From CAMAVH01 sp046297835 (GTDB lineage: Bacteria > Pseudomonadota > Alphaproteobacteria > SMXQ01), in assembly GCA_046297835.1 (NCBI GenBank), contig JBKBHI010000002.1:310001-374000 (forward strand): a stretch of DNA of 64,000 nt, in the 5' to 3' direction. Position numbers and translations under genes: made by a program. Shown piece after piece: positions 16,353 through 26,010 of the stretch; within the stretch, counting starts at the first letter, position 1; each line of letters opens with the position of its first letter. Under the pieces are notes generated by a model that made no database searches, was not told the DNA's origin, and worked only from the letters and a program-made list of their open reading frames with translations.

Positions 16353-18142
16353 TCGTTTTCGTCGTTCTCGATAAGTCGGGCTTGGCTCTGGCGCGCAAGC
16401 TGTCGAAGTCGTTTCCCGGCTCGGAGATCCACGGACTTTCTTCGCGCGTGAAGGCCGATGTCGGGTTCATCTCGGCGACGGCCCATCTGCGCAAACTGTT
16501 CGCCGCGGGCCATGCCATCGTCGGCATCATGGCCGCCGGCATCTTGATCCGCGCCGTCGCGCCGCTGCTCGCCGACAAGCGCCGCGAGCCGCCAGCGCTC
16601 GCCTTGTCCGCCGACGGCCGGGCCGTGGTGCCGCTGCTCGGCGGCCATCACGGCGCGAACGATCTGGCGCGCGATCTCGCCAAGCTGCTGAAAAGCCAAG
16701 CCGCCGTCACCACGGCCGGCGATGCCGCCTTCGGCCTCGCGCTCGACGAGCCGCCCGCCGGCTATACGCTCGCCAATCCCGCCGCCGCCAAAGCGGTCGC
16801 GGCGGCGCTGATCTCCGGCGAGCCGGCGAAGATCGTCGGCGACGCGCCCTGGCTGAAGCAAGCCAAACTGAAAACCTCGACGAAGGCGCGCGTGACGTTG
16901 CGCGTCAGCGATGAAACCTCAAAATTCGGCAAGCTGGAGCTGGTCTATCATCCCCGCAGGCTCGCGCTCGGCGTCGGCTGCGAGCGCGGCGTGGCGGCCA
17001 GGGAGTTGATCGCGCTTGCGCGCAAGAGCCTCAAAGCCGCCAAGCTCGCACCGGAATCCGTCGCCTGCGTCGTCTCGCTCGATCTCAAGGCCGACGAAGC
17101 CGCCATCCATGCGCTTGCCGCCGATCTCGGCGTGCCGGCGCGCTTCTTCACGCCCTCGCGGCTGGAACGCGAGACGCCGCGCTTGAAGAATCCATCGAAG
17201 GTCGTGTTCAAGGCGGTCGGCTGCCACGGCGTCGCCGAGGGCGCGGCGCTCGCCGCCAGCGGACCGCGCGGCGCGCTCGTCCTGCCCAAGACGGCCTCCA
17301 AACGCGCCACGGTCGCCATCGCCCGCAGCCCGAAGATCGTCGACGGCGAGAGCGTCGGCAAGCCGCAGGGCCGGCTCGACATCGTCGGCCTCGGGCCGGG
17401 CGATACCGCCTATCTGACGCCCGACGCGCGCGCGGCGCTGACGGCGGCCACCGACGCGGTGGGCTACGATCTCTATCTCGACCTCGCCGGCGATCTCATC
17501 GCCGGGGCCGAACGCCACGCCCTGCCGCTCGGCGCGGAGGAGAAGCGCGCCGCCTTCGCCCTCGATCTCGCCGCCAAGGGCCGCCGCGTCGCGCTGATCT
17601 CGTCGGGCGATCCCGGCATCTACGCCATGGCCGCGCCGCTGTTCGAAATGCTCGAACGCGCCGACAAACCAGCCTGGAACCGCGTCGCCATCCATGTCCG
17701 GCCCGGCCTGTCGGCCATGCAGATGGCGGCGGCGCGCTCCGGCGCGCCCCTGGGGCACGATTTTTGCGCCATCTCGCTGTCCGACCTACTGACGCCGCGC
17801 GCCGCCATCGAGACGCGTCTGCGCGCCGCCGCGGCCGGCGATTTTGTCGTCGCGCTCTACAATCCCGTCTCGCTGCGCCGGCGCGAATTGATCGGCGTGG
17901 CGCGCGACATCCTGATGGCGGCGCGCGGGCCGGACACGCCGGTGCTGCTGGCGCACGATCTCGGCCGGCCGACGGAACGGCTGCAAACCATTCCGCTGAA
18001 AGCCCTGCGCGCCGAATCGGCCGGCATGACGACGCTGGTGATGATCGGCGCGTCCTCGACCAGGCGCATGAGGCGCGGCGTCAACGACTGGCTCTACACG
18101 CCGCGCGGTTATGCGGTGAAACAGACGAAACTCAAATCATGA
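16349..18142 (+). CDS. CbiG-CobJ fusion: cobalt-precorrin-5A hydrolase-like domain joined to precorrin-3B C17-methyltransferase
   Basis: 597 residues with two parts. Residues about 1-340 are full-length CbiG: an N-terminal domain with FISATAHLRKLF, MAAGILIRAVAPLL and the conserved LLGGHHGANDLA, and a C-terminal CobE-like domain with GVGCERGVAARELI and FKAVGCHGVAEGAALAA. From about residue 343 a tetrapyrrole methylase starts (LDIVGLGPGDTAYLTPDA, SSGDPGIYAMAAP, PGLSAMQMAAAR), matching CobJ/CbiH. CbiG opens the delta-lactone in the cobalt-early route, while CobJ serves both routes. The ATG overlaps the cobI stop and the TGA overlaps the cobM ATG. Frame continuity across the join is uninterrupted. 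Confidence 0.92.
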   Translation: MIVFVVLDKSGLALARKLSKSFPGSEIHGLSSRVKADVGFISATAHLRKLFAAGHAIVGIMAAGILIRAVAPLLADKRREPPALALSADGRAVVPLLGGHHGANDLARDLAKLLKSQAAVTTAGDAAFGLALDEPPAGYTLANPAAAKAVAAALISGEPAKIVGDAPWLKQAKLKTSTKARVTLRVSDETSKFGKLELVYHPRRLALGVGCERGVAARELIALARKSLKAAKLAPESVACVVSLDLKADEAAIHALAADLGVPARFFTPSRLERETPRLKNPSKVVFKAVGCHGVAEGAALAASGPRGALVLPKTASKRATVAIARSPKIVDGESVGKPQGRLDIVGLGPGDTAYLTPDARAALTAATDAVGYDLYLDLAGDLIAGAERHALPLGAEEKRAAFALDLAAKGRRVALISSGDPGIYAMAAPLFEMLERADKPAWNRVAIHVRPGLSAMQMAAARSGAPLGHDFCAISLSDLLTPRAAIETRLRAAAAGDFVVALYNPVSLRRRELIGVARDILMAARGPDTPVLLAHDLGRPTERLQTIPLKALRAESAGMTTLVMIGASSTRRMRRGVNDWLYTPRGYAVKQTKLKS

Positions 18143-18900
18143 CCGTGCATTTCATCGGCGCCGGCCCCGGCGCGCCCGACCTCATCACCCTGCGCGGCAT
18201 CAGGCTGATCCGCCAATGCCCGCTGGTGATCTACGCCGGCTCGCTGGTGCCGCGCGAGGTGATCGCCGAAGCGGCGGCCAACACCCGCGTCGTCGATTCC
18301 GCGCCGCTGCATCTGGACGAGATCATGGCGCTGATCCACGAGGCGCACCGCAAGGGCGAGAATGTGGCGCGCGTCCATTCCGGCGATCCGTCGCTCTACG
18401 GCGCGATCGCCGAGCAGATGGCGCAGCTGGACGCGGCGGGCATCCCCTACGACATCACGCCCGGCGTCTCGGCCTATGCGGCGACGGCGGCGGCGCTCAA
18501 ATGCGAGCTGACGCTGCCCGAGCGCAGCCAGACGGTGATCCTGACGCGCACCGCGGTCCGCGCTTCGGCCATGCCGCCGGGCGAAGACCTCGCCAAGCTC
18601 GGCGCGTCGGGCGCGGTGCTGGCGATTCACCTGTCGATCAACAATCTCGCCAAGGTCGTGCGCGAGCTGACGCCGCATTACGGCGCCGATTGCCCCTGCG
18701 TCGTCGCCTATCGCGTGAGCTGGCCCGACGAGCTGATCTTGAAGGGCACGCTTTCCACCATTCGCGAGATGGCCAAGGCCAGCGGCATCACGCGCACGGC
18801 GCTGATCCTGGTCGGCCAGGACCTCGGCGGCCACGGCGCGGCCGTCAGCCGGCTCTATGCCGCCGACCACGACCATGTGCTGCGCCCCAAGGCCGACTAG
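18139..18900 (+). CDS. cobM: Precorrin-4 C11-methyltransferase CobM (CbiF)
   Basis: 253-residue SAM-dependent methylase: VHFIGAGPGAPDLITLRG at the start, VIYAGSLVPREVI, VHSGDPSLYGAIAEQM, ITPGVSAYAATAAAL and SINNLAKVVREL, all diagnostic of CobM/CbiF. An open frame upstream to 17764 is a shadow of cobJ; the ATG at 18139 overlaps the preceding stop (ATGA). Its TAG directly abuts the stop of cobK on the other strand (CTAGCTAG, zero spacing). Confidence 0.95.
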   Translation: MTVHFIGAGPGAPDLITLRGIRLIRQCPLVIYAGSLVPREVIAEAAANTRVVDSAPLHLDEIMALIHEAHRKGENVARVHSGDPSLYGAIAEQMAQLDAAGIPYDITPGVSAYAATAAALKCELTLPERSQTVILTRTAVRASAMPPGEDLAKLGASGAVLAIHLSINNLAKVVRELTPHYGADCPCVVAYRVSWPDELILKGTLSTIREMAKASGITRTALILVGQDLGGHGAAVSRLYAADHDHVLRPKAD

Positions 18901-19680
18901 CTAGACGGCTTGCTTGCCGATCCAGGCGACGGCGTCGCCCACGTTACGGACCAGCTCGCCCAGCGGCGGCGCGGGCGGCGCGATCATGATCACCGGAATG
19001 TTCAGCGCGCGCGCGGCGGCGATCTTGGCGACGCTCGCCTTGCCGCCGCTGTTCTTGCTCACCACCGCCTCGATGGCGTGACGGCGCAGCAACGCCTCGT
19101 CGCTCGCCGCGTCGAACGGGCCGCGCGCGAGGATCAGCTCGTGGCGCTCGAGCGGCAGCGGCGCGTCGGGCGGCTCGACCAGCCGCATCAGGAACCAGAT
19201 GCCGGGCAAGCCGGCGAACGCGGCGGCATCCTTCTGGCCGCTGGCGAGGAAGGCGCGCGTAACGCCGCGCTCGCGCAACGCGCGCGCCGCCGCGGCCGCG
19301 TCGGGCACCTCGATCCAGCGGTCGCCGGCTTGCGCCGTCCACGGCGCGCGGCGCAGCGCTAGGCGCGGCGTCGCCGTCTCGGCGCAGGCTTGCACGGCGT
19401 TGCCTGCCATGGTCGCGGCGAAGGGATGCAGCGCGTCGACGACCAGCCGCACGTTCTCACGGCGCAAATATTCCGCCAGGCCGGCCGCGCCGCCGAAGCC
19501 GCCGACGCGCAGATCGCCGGCAATGGCGCGCGGCGCGGCGGTGCGGCCCGCGAGCGAGGTCAGCACGCGCTGCCGGTTGCCGAACCGCGCCACGGCAAGC
19601 CGCGCCACCTCCGCCGCCTCGGCGGTGCCGCCGAGAATCAGAAGCGTGCCGCTTGCATTTTTCGTCGCCGCGTTTGACAT
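18901..19680 (-). CDS. cobK: Precorrin-6A reductase CobK (CbiJ)
   Basis: NAD(P)H-dependent reductase of the macrocycle. It is 259 residues with LLILGGTAEAAEVARLAV at the N-terminus, VVDALHPFAATMAGNAV, and SKNSGGKASVAKIAAARAL plus IPVIMIAPPAPP near the end, all typical. It is transcribed against the surrounding cob genes and diverges from cobA, with 46 bases between the start codons to hold both promoters. Confidence 0.94.
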   Translation of the reverse strand: MSNAATKNASGTLLILGGTAEAAEVARLAVARFGNRQRVLTSLAGRTAAPRAIAGDLRVGGFGGAAGLAEYLRRENVRLVVDALHPFAATMAGNAVQACAETATPRLALRRAPWTAQAGDRWIEVPDAAAAARALRERGVTRAFLASGQKDAAAFAGLPGIWFLMRLVEPPDAPLPLERHELILARGPFDAASDEALLRRHAIEAVVSKNSGGKASVAKIAAARALNIPVIMIAPPAPPLGELVRNVGDAVAWIGKQAV

Positions 19681-19726
19681 AGGGGCAGTCTACCTCAACC
19701 GCCCGTCTCTGGGAGCCGCTCGCGAC

Positions 19727-20529
<803 letters not shown>

Positions 20530-20533
<4 letters not shown>

Positions 20534-20685
20534 CGCGGCGGCGGCGGATCCTCGTCGAACAGGATCCGTTCGGACGCGCCGTCGAGATCCTCGAACTGGC
20601 CGGCGCGCAGCGCCCAGAGGAACGCTCCGAGTCCGAGCAGGCCGAGGAACAGCGCCACCGGGATGAGGTAGAGCAGCATGCTCAT
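20530..20685 (-). CDS. ccoS: cbb3 oxidase maturation protein CcoS
   Basis: A 51-residue single-helix membrane protein starting MSMLLYLIPVALFLGLLGLG, followed by AFLWALRAGQFEDLDGASERIL and a Pro-rich end. The LWALRxGQFEDLD-type signature is that of CcoS, needed for cofactor loading of cbb3 oxidase. It is last in the run and its ATG overlaps the ccoI stop (ATGA). It was found by translating the gap after ccoI. Confidence 0.93.
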
Positions 20686-22910
20686 GGCTTGCGTCGCCTC
20701 TCCCGCTCCGCGCGATAGAGCCGCAAGGAGTTGAGCGTGACGATGATCGAAGAGCTCGACATGGCGATCGCCGCGATCAGCGGCGTGACGAAGCCGAGCA
20801 CGGCCAGCGGCACGGCCAGCGCGTTATAGACGAAGGCCGCGGCGATGTTCTGTGCCACCAGCCGTTGCGAGCGGCGCGCCACGTCGTAGGCTTCGCGCAC
20901 GGAGTCCAATCCCTCGCCTTGGAAAACGTAATCGGCCGCCGCCTGGCTGACATCCGCGCCCGTCGCCGGCGACATGGAGACGTAGGCGCTGGCGAGCGCC
21001 GGAGCGTCGTTGAGCCCATCGCCGACCATCAACACCTTGCGCCCGAGGGCGGCGAGCTCGCGCAGTCGGGCGATCTTGTCGCCGGGGGCGTAGGCCGCGT
21101 GCCAATCGGCGATGCCGGCGGCGCGCGCAGCTTGCGCGACGGCCGGCGCACGGTCGCCCGACAGCAATTCGACGGCGAGGCCGCGCGCTTTGAGCGCGGC
21201 GATCGTGTCGGCGGCATCCGGCCGCAACATGTCGTCGAACAAGAAGCGCGCGAACGTCCCGTCGGCGCGGCGCAGCCACAGTTCCGGCCCATCATGGTCG
21301 CCGGGCGCATCGGTCGCGCCGCACCACAAGCGGCTGCCCAAACGCAGTTCGCCATCCGCCGTCGTCGCGGCGAGCCCGAGGCCAGGGCGCTCGACGACGC
21401 CGTCCAGCGGCGCGATCTTGGGACGAAGGCGGGTCAGCGCCTGGCACAGCGGATGGCGGCTGCCGGCGGCGAGCGACGCGGCGAGGGCTAGATCGGCGTC
21501 TGCCAAGCCATGCAAGTTGGCGAGCTTCAGGCGGCCCAGGGTCAAGGTGCCGGTCTTGTCGAACAGAACCGTGTCGATGGCCGCCAAGCGCTCGAGTCCG
21601 TCAGGGGACTTCAACAGCACGCCGCGGCGCAGCAAGCGACCGCTCGCCACCACTTGCACGACCGGCACGGCGAGGCCGAGCGCGCAGGGGCAGGTGATAA
21701 TGAGCACGGCCACCGCGACCATCAGCGATTGCTGCCACGGCGCGCCCGCCAACGCGATCCAACCGAGGAAGGTGGCGAGCGCGGCAAGATGCACCACCGG
21801 CGAATAGACGCGGGCGATCCGGTCGGCGAGCCGGACGTAGCGGGCGCGGCTTTGCCCGGCGACGTCCATCAGGCGCACGATCTCGGCCAGCAGCGTGTTC
21901 GCGCCGGCAGCCGTCACTTTGACGACGAGCGGCGCGGTGCGGTTGAAGGTGCCGGCGAACACTTTATCGCGCGGCCTTACCGCCTCCGGCATGCTTTCGC
22001 CGGTCAGCAAGCTGGCGTCGATGTCGCTGCGACCGCGCGCGATCTCGCCATCGGCCGGTAGCCGCGCGCCAGCCGGCACCAGCAGCGTCATGCCCGGCTC
22101 GATAGCCGCGACCTTCAACGGGCGCTGGCTGCCGTCGACCTCGAGCAATGTGGCGGTCGCGCCTTGCAGAACCAAAAGGTTTTCCGCCACGGCGCAAGCT
22201 TTGGCGCGCGCCTGGCGGTCGAGATAGCGCCCGACCAGCAAGAAGAACAGCAGCGAAGCGGCGGCGTCGAAATAGGCGTGCTCGCCGCCGCGCACGGTCT
22301 CGAACAGGCTCATCGCCGTCGTCAGCAGCACAGCCACGGTGATCGGCAGGTCCATACGCATCTCGCCGTTCTTCAAGCCGGCGACGGCGGAGGAAAAGAA
22401 AGGCCGCACGGCATAAGCGACAGTCGGCATCACGATGAGCGCGGAAACCCAATGGAACAAATCCCGCGTCGGCCCGTCCATATCGCTGAAAGCCCCGGCC
22501 CATACCGCCGCCGACAGCAGCATGACATTCATCGCGCCGAACCCTGCGACCGCGAGGCAGCGCAGCAGACGTCGGCCCTCGCGATCATGATCGGGCGACA
22601 ACGTTTCGGCGGCGAAGGGCACAGATTCGTAGCCCAGACGGTCGAGCGCGCCGACGAGCGCCGCGGCATTGGTCGCCATGCCGTCCCACGCGAGACGCAG
22701 GCGCTTGGTCGTCAAATTGACGCGCGCGGCGCGCACGCCGGGCAACGCCGACAAATTCTTTTCGATGCGCTGCACGCAGCCCGCGCAATGGATGCCGTCC
22801 ACCAGCAGCACCAGCGCGTCGCTGCCGTCCGCCTCATGGGTGACGAAGGGGGTCGGATCGATCTCCGGCGCCGCATCGCCGCCGCGAAGGCCAAGCGCGC
22901 TGTCGGTCAT
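20682..22910 (-). CDS. ccoI: Copper-translocating P1B-type ATPase CcoI (FixI)
   Basis: Copper pump for assembly of cbb3 oxidase. At 742 residues it has an N-terminal heavy-metal domain with GIHCAGCV, a ring of membrane helices, the TGES actuator motif (LTGESMPE), the ion-path motif CPC (IITCPCALGLA), DKTGTLT phosphorylation site, and VGDGLNDAPALA. The ATG at 22910 overlaps the ccoH stop; an open frame upstream to 23033 is a shadow. The HP motif is present as SRHPLCQAL. Confidence 0.95.
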   Translation of the reverse strand: MTDSALGLRGGDAAPEIDPTPFVTHEADGSDALVLLVDGIHCAGCVQRIEKNLSALPGVRAARVNLTTKRLRLAWDGMATNAAALVGALDRLGYESVPFAAETLSPDHDREGRRLLRCLAVAGFGAMNVMLLSAAVWAGAFSDMDGPTRDLFHWVSALIVMPTVAYAVRPFFSSAVAGLKNGEMRMDLPITVAVLLTTAMSLFETVRGGEHAYFDAAASLLFFLLVGRYLDRQARAKACAVAENLLVLQGATATLLEVDGSQRPLKVAAIEPGMTLLVPAGARLPADGEIARGRSDIDASLLTGESMPEAVRPRDKVFAGTFNRTAPLVVKVTAAGANTLLAEIVRLMDVAGQSRARYVRLADRIARVYSPVVHLAALATFLGWIALAGAPWQQSLMVAVAVLIITCPCALGLAVPVVQVVASGRLLRRGVLLKSPDGLERLAAIDTVLFDKTGTLTLGRLKLANLHGLADADLALAASLAAGSRHPLCQALTRLRPKIAPLDGVVERPGLGLAATTADGELRLGSRLWCGATDAPGDHDGPELWLRRADGTFARFLFDDMLRPDAADTIAALKARGLAVELLSGDRAPAVAQAARAAGIADWHAAYAPGDKIARLRELAALGRKVLMVGDGLNDAPALASAYVSMSPATGADVSQAAADYVFQGEGLDSVREAYDVARRSQRLVAQNIAAAFVYNALAVPLAVLGFVTPLIAAIAMSSSSIIVTLNSLRLYRAERERRRKP

Positions 22911-23422
22911 GGCGTCGCTTCCCGCTCGATCCAAATGCGCCATTCGACCCGATAGGGCGATGCGCCAGGGCGCGCGATCTCGACGCGCACGTCCCAATTG
23001 CCTGGCGCGAGCGACGCTGTGGCGGCGCGCCACAATCCCGCGCCCGCAGCGGTCAGCGCGATCTGCCTGTCGGCGGATTCACGGCCGGGGCGGCGCAAAT
23101 GCGCCGTCACCGCTTCGGTCTTCAAAGGATTGCCGTCACGGTCGCGCAGATGGAGGCTCAAGCGTCCGGCCGTCGCCGACTCGTCCTCCAACGCGACCTG
23201 CCAGCCGAGCCGGCGCTGATCTTCGGCATCGGCCAGAACCTGGTTGTAAGCGAGGCCGGCTTGATAGGCGTTCCGCTCGCTGAGTCCCGGATGGCTCCGC
23301 AAGGCATAGAAGATGAAGACGGCGTTCACCCCGGCGACGATGGCGAAGAAGCCGAGCAAGGCGGCGAGCACGACGCGGCCCGTGAGAGGTTTGGCTAGGG
23401 GCGGCAGCCTCGAAAGCGGCAT
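22907..23422 (-). CDS. ccoH: FixH-family cbb3 assembly protein CcoH
   Basis: 171 residues with one N-terminal membrane helix (LAALLGFFAIVAGVNAVFIFYAL, residues about 18-40) and a periplasmic domain with the family pattern YQAGLAYNQVLADA and GLWRA. CcoH binds the oxidase during assembly and is needed for its stability. It overlaps both neighbours: its ATG is within the TGATG at the ccoG end and its stop overlaps the ccoI ATG. Confidence 0.92.
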   Translation of the reverse strand: MPLSRLPPLAKPLTGRVVLAALLGFFAIVAGVNAVFIFYALRSHPGLSERNAYQAGLAYNQVLADAEDQRRLGWQVALEDESATAGRLSLHLRDRDGNPLKTEAVTAHLRRPGRESADRQIALTAAGAGLWRAATASLAPGNWDVRVEIARPGASPYRVEWRIWIEREATP

Positions 23423-24918
23423 CAGCGTCCTCCCGGGGCGCGAAACACGCTGCCATAGAACGCCGTCTCGCCGCCCGCGCCGCGCAGCCGGAAAACGATG
23501 TCGGTCGTCTCGCCATGGATCGCGCCGCGCGGCGCCGCGACGAACACGCGGAAGACCTGCATCCGATCGGCCCCGACCGTCAATTCCGCGGCCAGATCGT
23601 TCTCGGAATCGGCGACCGTGAGGCGCCCGCCCGCCAAGCCTTCGACCTCGAGGACGAATGTGCGTTCGTCGCGATGCTTGTTCTGCACGTGCACGCTATA
23701 GCCGTTGCGGATCGAGCCGTCCGACAGGGCGACGAACAGCGGATTTCGGTCGCGCTCGACCGAGAGATCGAGCGCCGCGCGCGTGAGCAGCGCGTAAAGC
23801 ATGATCGCGCCGACCAGGACGATCAGGCCCGCATAAAGAACGGTGCGCGGTCGGACCGGCCGCAGCTTCGGCTTGGCGTCGGCCTTGCCGGCCAGAACGC
23901 CGGCGAGGCTGTCGTAGCCGATCAGGCCGCGCGGCAAGCCGACCTTGGCCATCACGTCGTCGCAAGCGTCGATGCAGAGCGCGCAGGAGATGCATTCGAG
24001 CTGCTGGCCGTCGCGGATGTCGATGCCCATGGGGCAAACGGCGACGCACTGGTTGCAGTCGACGCAATGGCCGCGCCCGTCCCAGCTTTCGCCTTTTTTA
24101 TGCGGGCCGCGCGGCTCGCCGCGTGCCGGATGGTAGCTGACGATGAGCGAGTCTTCGTCCTGGAGCGCCGCCTGGATGCGCGGCCATGGGCACATGTAGG
24201 TGCAGACCTGTTCGCGGGCGATGCCGCCGAGCATGTAGGTTGTCGCCGTGAACAGGGCGATGAAAAGATAGGCCGCGGCCGGCGCCTCAAAGCGCGCCAG
24301 ATCGCCGGCCAATGTCGGCGCGTCGGCAAAATAAAAGACCCAAGCGCCGCCCGTGAGCGCGGCGATGGCGAGCCAGAGCGTGTGCTTGGCCAGCTTGCGG
24401 CCCAGCTTGCCGGCGGTCCACGGGCCTTGGTCGAGCTTTATGCGCTGGTTGCGGTCGCCCTCGATCCAGCGCTCGACGGTCACGAATAGATCGGTCCATA
24501 CCGTCTGGGGGCAGGCGTAGCCGCACCACACCCGGCCCGCCAGGCTCGTCACCAGAAACAGGCCGAGCGCCGCGAGTATCAGCAGGCCCGTGATGAAATA
24601 GACTTCCTCAGGCCACAGTTCGATGAAGAAGAAGTAGAACCGACGGCCGGGAAAATCGATCAGGATCGCCTGATCGGGCAACGACGGGCCGCGATCCCAA
24701 CGCAGCCACGGCGCGAGATAATAGATGGCGAGCAAAGCCGCCATGGCGATCCACTTGACGCGGCGGAAGGCGCCCTTCGCGCGCTTCGGATAGATTTTCT
24801 GGCGCTTGGCGTAGAGGCTCCGCCGCGCCTTCGCGTTGACCGGCTCGGCGTCGCTGCGCGCGATCTCGCCCGCCGTCTCGGCGGCGAGGATCGGCGCGGC
24901 TGGCAGCGGATCGGCCAT
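23422..24918 (-). CDS. ccoG: cbb3 oxidase accessory iron-sulfur protein CcoG (FixG/RdxA)
   Basis: 498-residue polyferredoxin-like membrane protein; CcoG acts in copper delivery to cbb3 oxidase as a cupric reductase. Seen: YAKRQKIYPKRAKGAFRR, several membrane helices, WCGYACPQTVWTDLF, TYMCPWPRIQAAL, then two [4Fe-4S] clusters in CVDCNQCVAVCPMG and CISCALCIDACD, and a C-terminal Ig-like domain. The ATG at 24918 (MADPLP) is chosen over a start at 24975, which lies inside ccoP. Confidence 0.94.
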   Translation of the reverse strand: MADPLPAAPILAAETAGEIARSDAEPVNAKARRSLYAKRQKIYPKRAKGAFRRVKWIAMAALLAIYYLAPWLRWDRGPSLPDQAILIDFPGRRFYFFFIELWPEEVYFITGLLILAALGLFLVTSLAGRVWCGYACPQTVWTDLFVTVERWIEGDRNQRIKLDQGPWTAGKLGRKLAKHTLWLAIAALTGGAWVFYFADAPTLAGDLARFEAPAAAYLFIALFTATTYMLGGIAREQVCTYMCPWPRIQAALQDEDSLIVSYHPARGEPRGPHKKGESWDGRGHCVDCNQCVAVCPMGIDIRDGQQLECISCALCIDACDDVMAKVGLPRGLIGYDSLAGVLAGKADAKPKLRPVRPRTVLYAGLIVLVGAIMLYALLTRAALDLSVERDRNPLFVALSDGSIRNGYSVHVQNKHRDERTFVLEVEGLAGGRLTVADSENDLAAELTVGADRMQVFRVFVAAPRGAIHGETTDIVFRLRGAGGETAFYGSVFRAPGGR

Positions 24919-24946
24919 AACGGTGTCTTCCCAGGGGTCCGAGCGG

Positions 24947-25813
24947 CTATTCGCCGCCGCCCAGCGAGTGGACATAAATCGCGAGCTGGCGGATCGTCAC
25001 GTCGTCGAGCCGCCCCTCCCAGGCCGGCATGACGCCGCGCCGGCTGGCGGCGATGCTGGCGACGACGGAAGCTTTGTCGCCGCCATAGAGCCAAAGCGCG
25101 TCGGCCAGGTTAGGTGCGCCGAGCTCGCGGTTGCCGCGCCCCGTCTCGCCGTGGCAGGCGGCGCAATTTTCTGCGAACAGCGCCTTGCCGCGCTCGAGCC
25201 CGGAAGAGGCCGGCGCGGGCTCGGATAGCGAGCGCACGAAATCGGCGACGTCGCCGATCTGCGCCGGCGTGAGGATGCCGTCGCGGCCGAACGCCGGCAT
25301 ATCGCTGACGCGCGTTTCCGCATGCGCGCCGCGGATGCCGACGCGCAGCGTCCGCTCGATCTCCGCGAGGGTGCCACCCCACAGCCAATCGTCGTCGTTG
25401 AGGTTGGGATAGCCCTTGGCCCCCGCCGCTCCGGAGCCGTGGCATTGCGAGCAATTGACCGCATAAGCCGAACGGCCGCCGCTGAGCGCGAAACTCTGCA
25501 GATCGGGATCGGCCGGATTCTCGCCGGCCGGCAAAGCGGCCAGGCGCTGGGCATAGCCGCCCTGCGCCCGCTTCGCTTCGGCCAGGGCCTCGGCGACGAC
25601 GGCGCGCTGCGAATAGCCGAGCACGCCGCGCGTGTGATCCGAGACGAGCGGCCAGGCCGGCATGAGGACCCAATAGCCGACCGACCAGACGATGGTGGCA
25701 AGGAACACCCATAGCCACCAGCGCGGCAGCGGGTTGTTCAGCTCTTCGAGGCCGTCCCATTCGTGTCCGGTGGTCTCGACGCCGGAGACCTCGTCCTTGC
25801 GCGGCATGCTCAT
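24947..25813 (-). CDS. ccoP: cbb3-type cytochrome c oxidase subunit III, di-heme CcoP
   Basis: 288 residues: a short cytoplasmic part ending NNPLPRWW, a membrane helix (about 32-52), then two cytochrome c domains with heme sites CSQCH at 121-125 and CAACH at 217-221. Axial Met candidates are SDMPAFG and VMPAWEG. It passes electrons to CcoO and CcoN. The ATG at 25813 overlaps the ccoQ stop; a second ATG two codons later is possible. CcoG begins 28 bases after its stop. Confidence 0.95.
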   Translation of the reverse strand: MSMPRKDEVSGVETTGHEWDGLEELNNPLPRWWLWVFLATIVWSVGYWVLMPAWPLVSDHTRGVLGYSQRAVVAEALAEAKRAQGGYAQRLAALPAGENPADPDLQSFALSGGRSAYAVNCSQCHGSGAAGAKGYPNLNDDDWLWGGTLAEIERTLRVGIRGAHAETRVSDMPAFGRDGILTPAQIGDVADFVRSLSEPAPASSGLERGKALFAENCAACHGETGRGNRELGAPNLADALWLYGGDKASVVASIAASRRGVMPAWEGRLDDVTIRQLAIYVHSLGGGE

Positions 25814-26001
25814 GGCCGATCTCCCGCGCGGTCCGGGGATGGCGCGCGCGGCCGGTCGTCATCGAGCGGAATCCGCGCAGCCCGATCGAACTTCGCCTTG
25901 TTGCGCGGCCATAAGGCATAGGCAGCGGCGATCAGGAAAATGACGATGACATAGATCTGGCCATAGGTTCCGACGAGCTGGACGACTTCGGCGTGCGTCA
26001 T
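25810..26001 (-). CDS. ccoQ: cbb3-type cytochrome c oxidase subunit IV CcoQ
   Basis: A 63-residue single-helix protein (IYVIVIFLIAAAYALWPRNK) with a charged cytoplasmic tail, between ccoO and ccoP, as usual for CcoQ, which stabilises the complex. The tail is longer and more Pro/Asp/Arg-rich than minimal CcoQ. It overlaps ccoP by 4 bases and starts 9 bases after ccoO. Confidence 0.9.
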   Translation of the reverse strand: MTHAEVVQLVGTYGQIYVIVIFLIAAAYALWPRNKAKFDRAARIPLDDDRPRAPSPDRAGDRP

Positions 26002-26010
26002 GGCCCTCTC

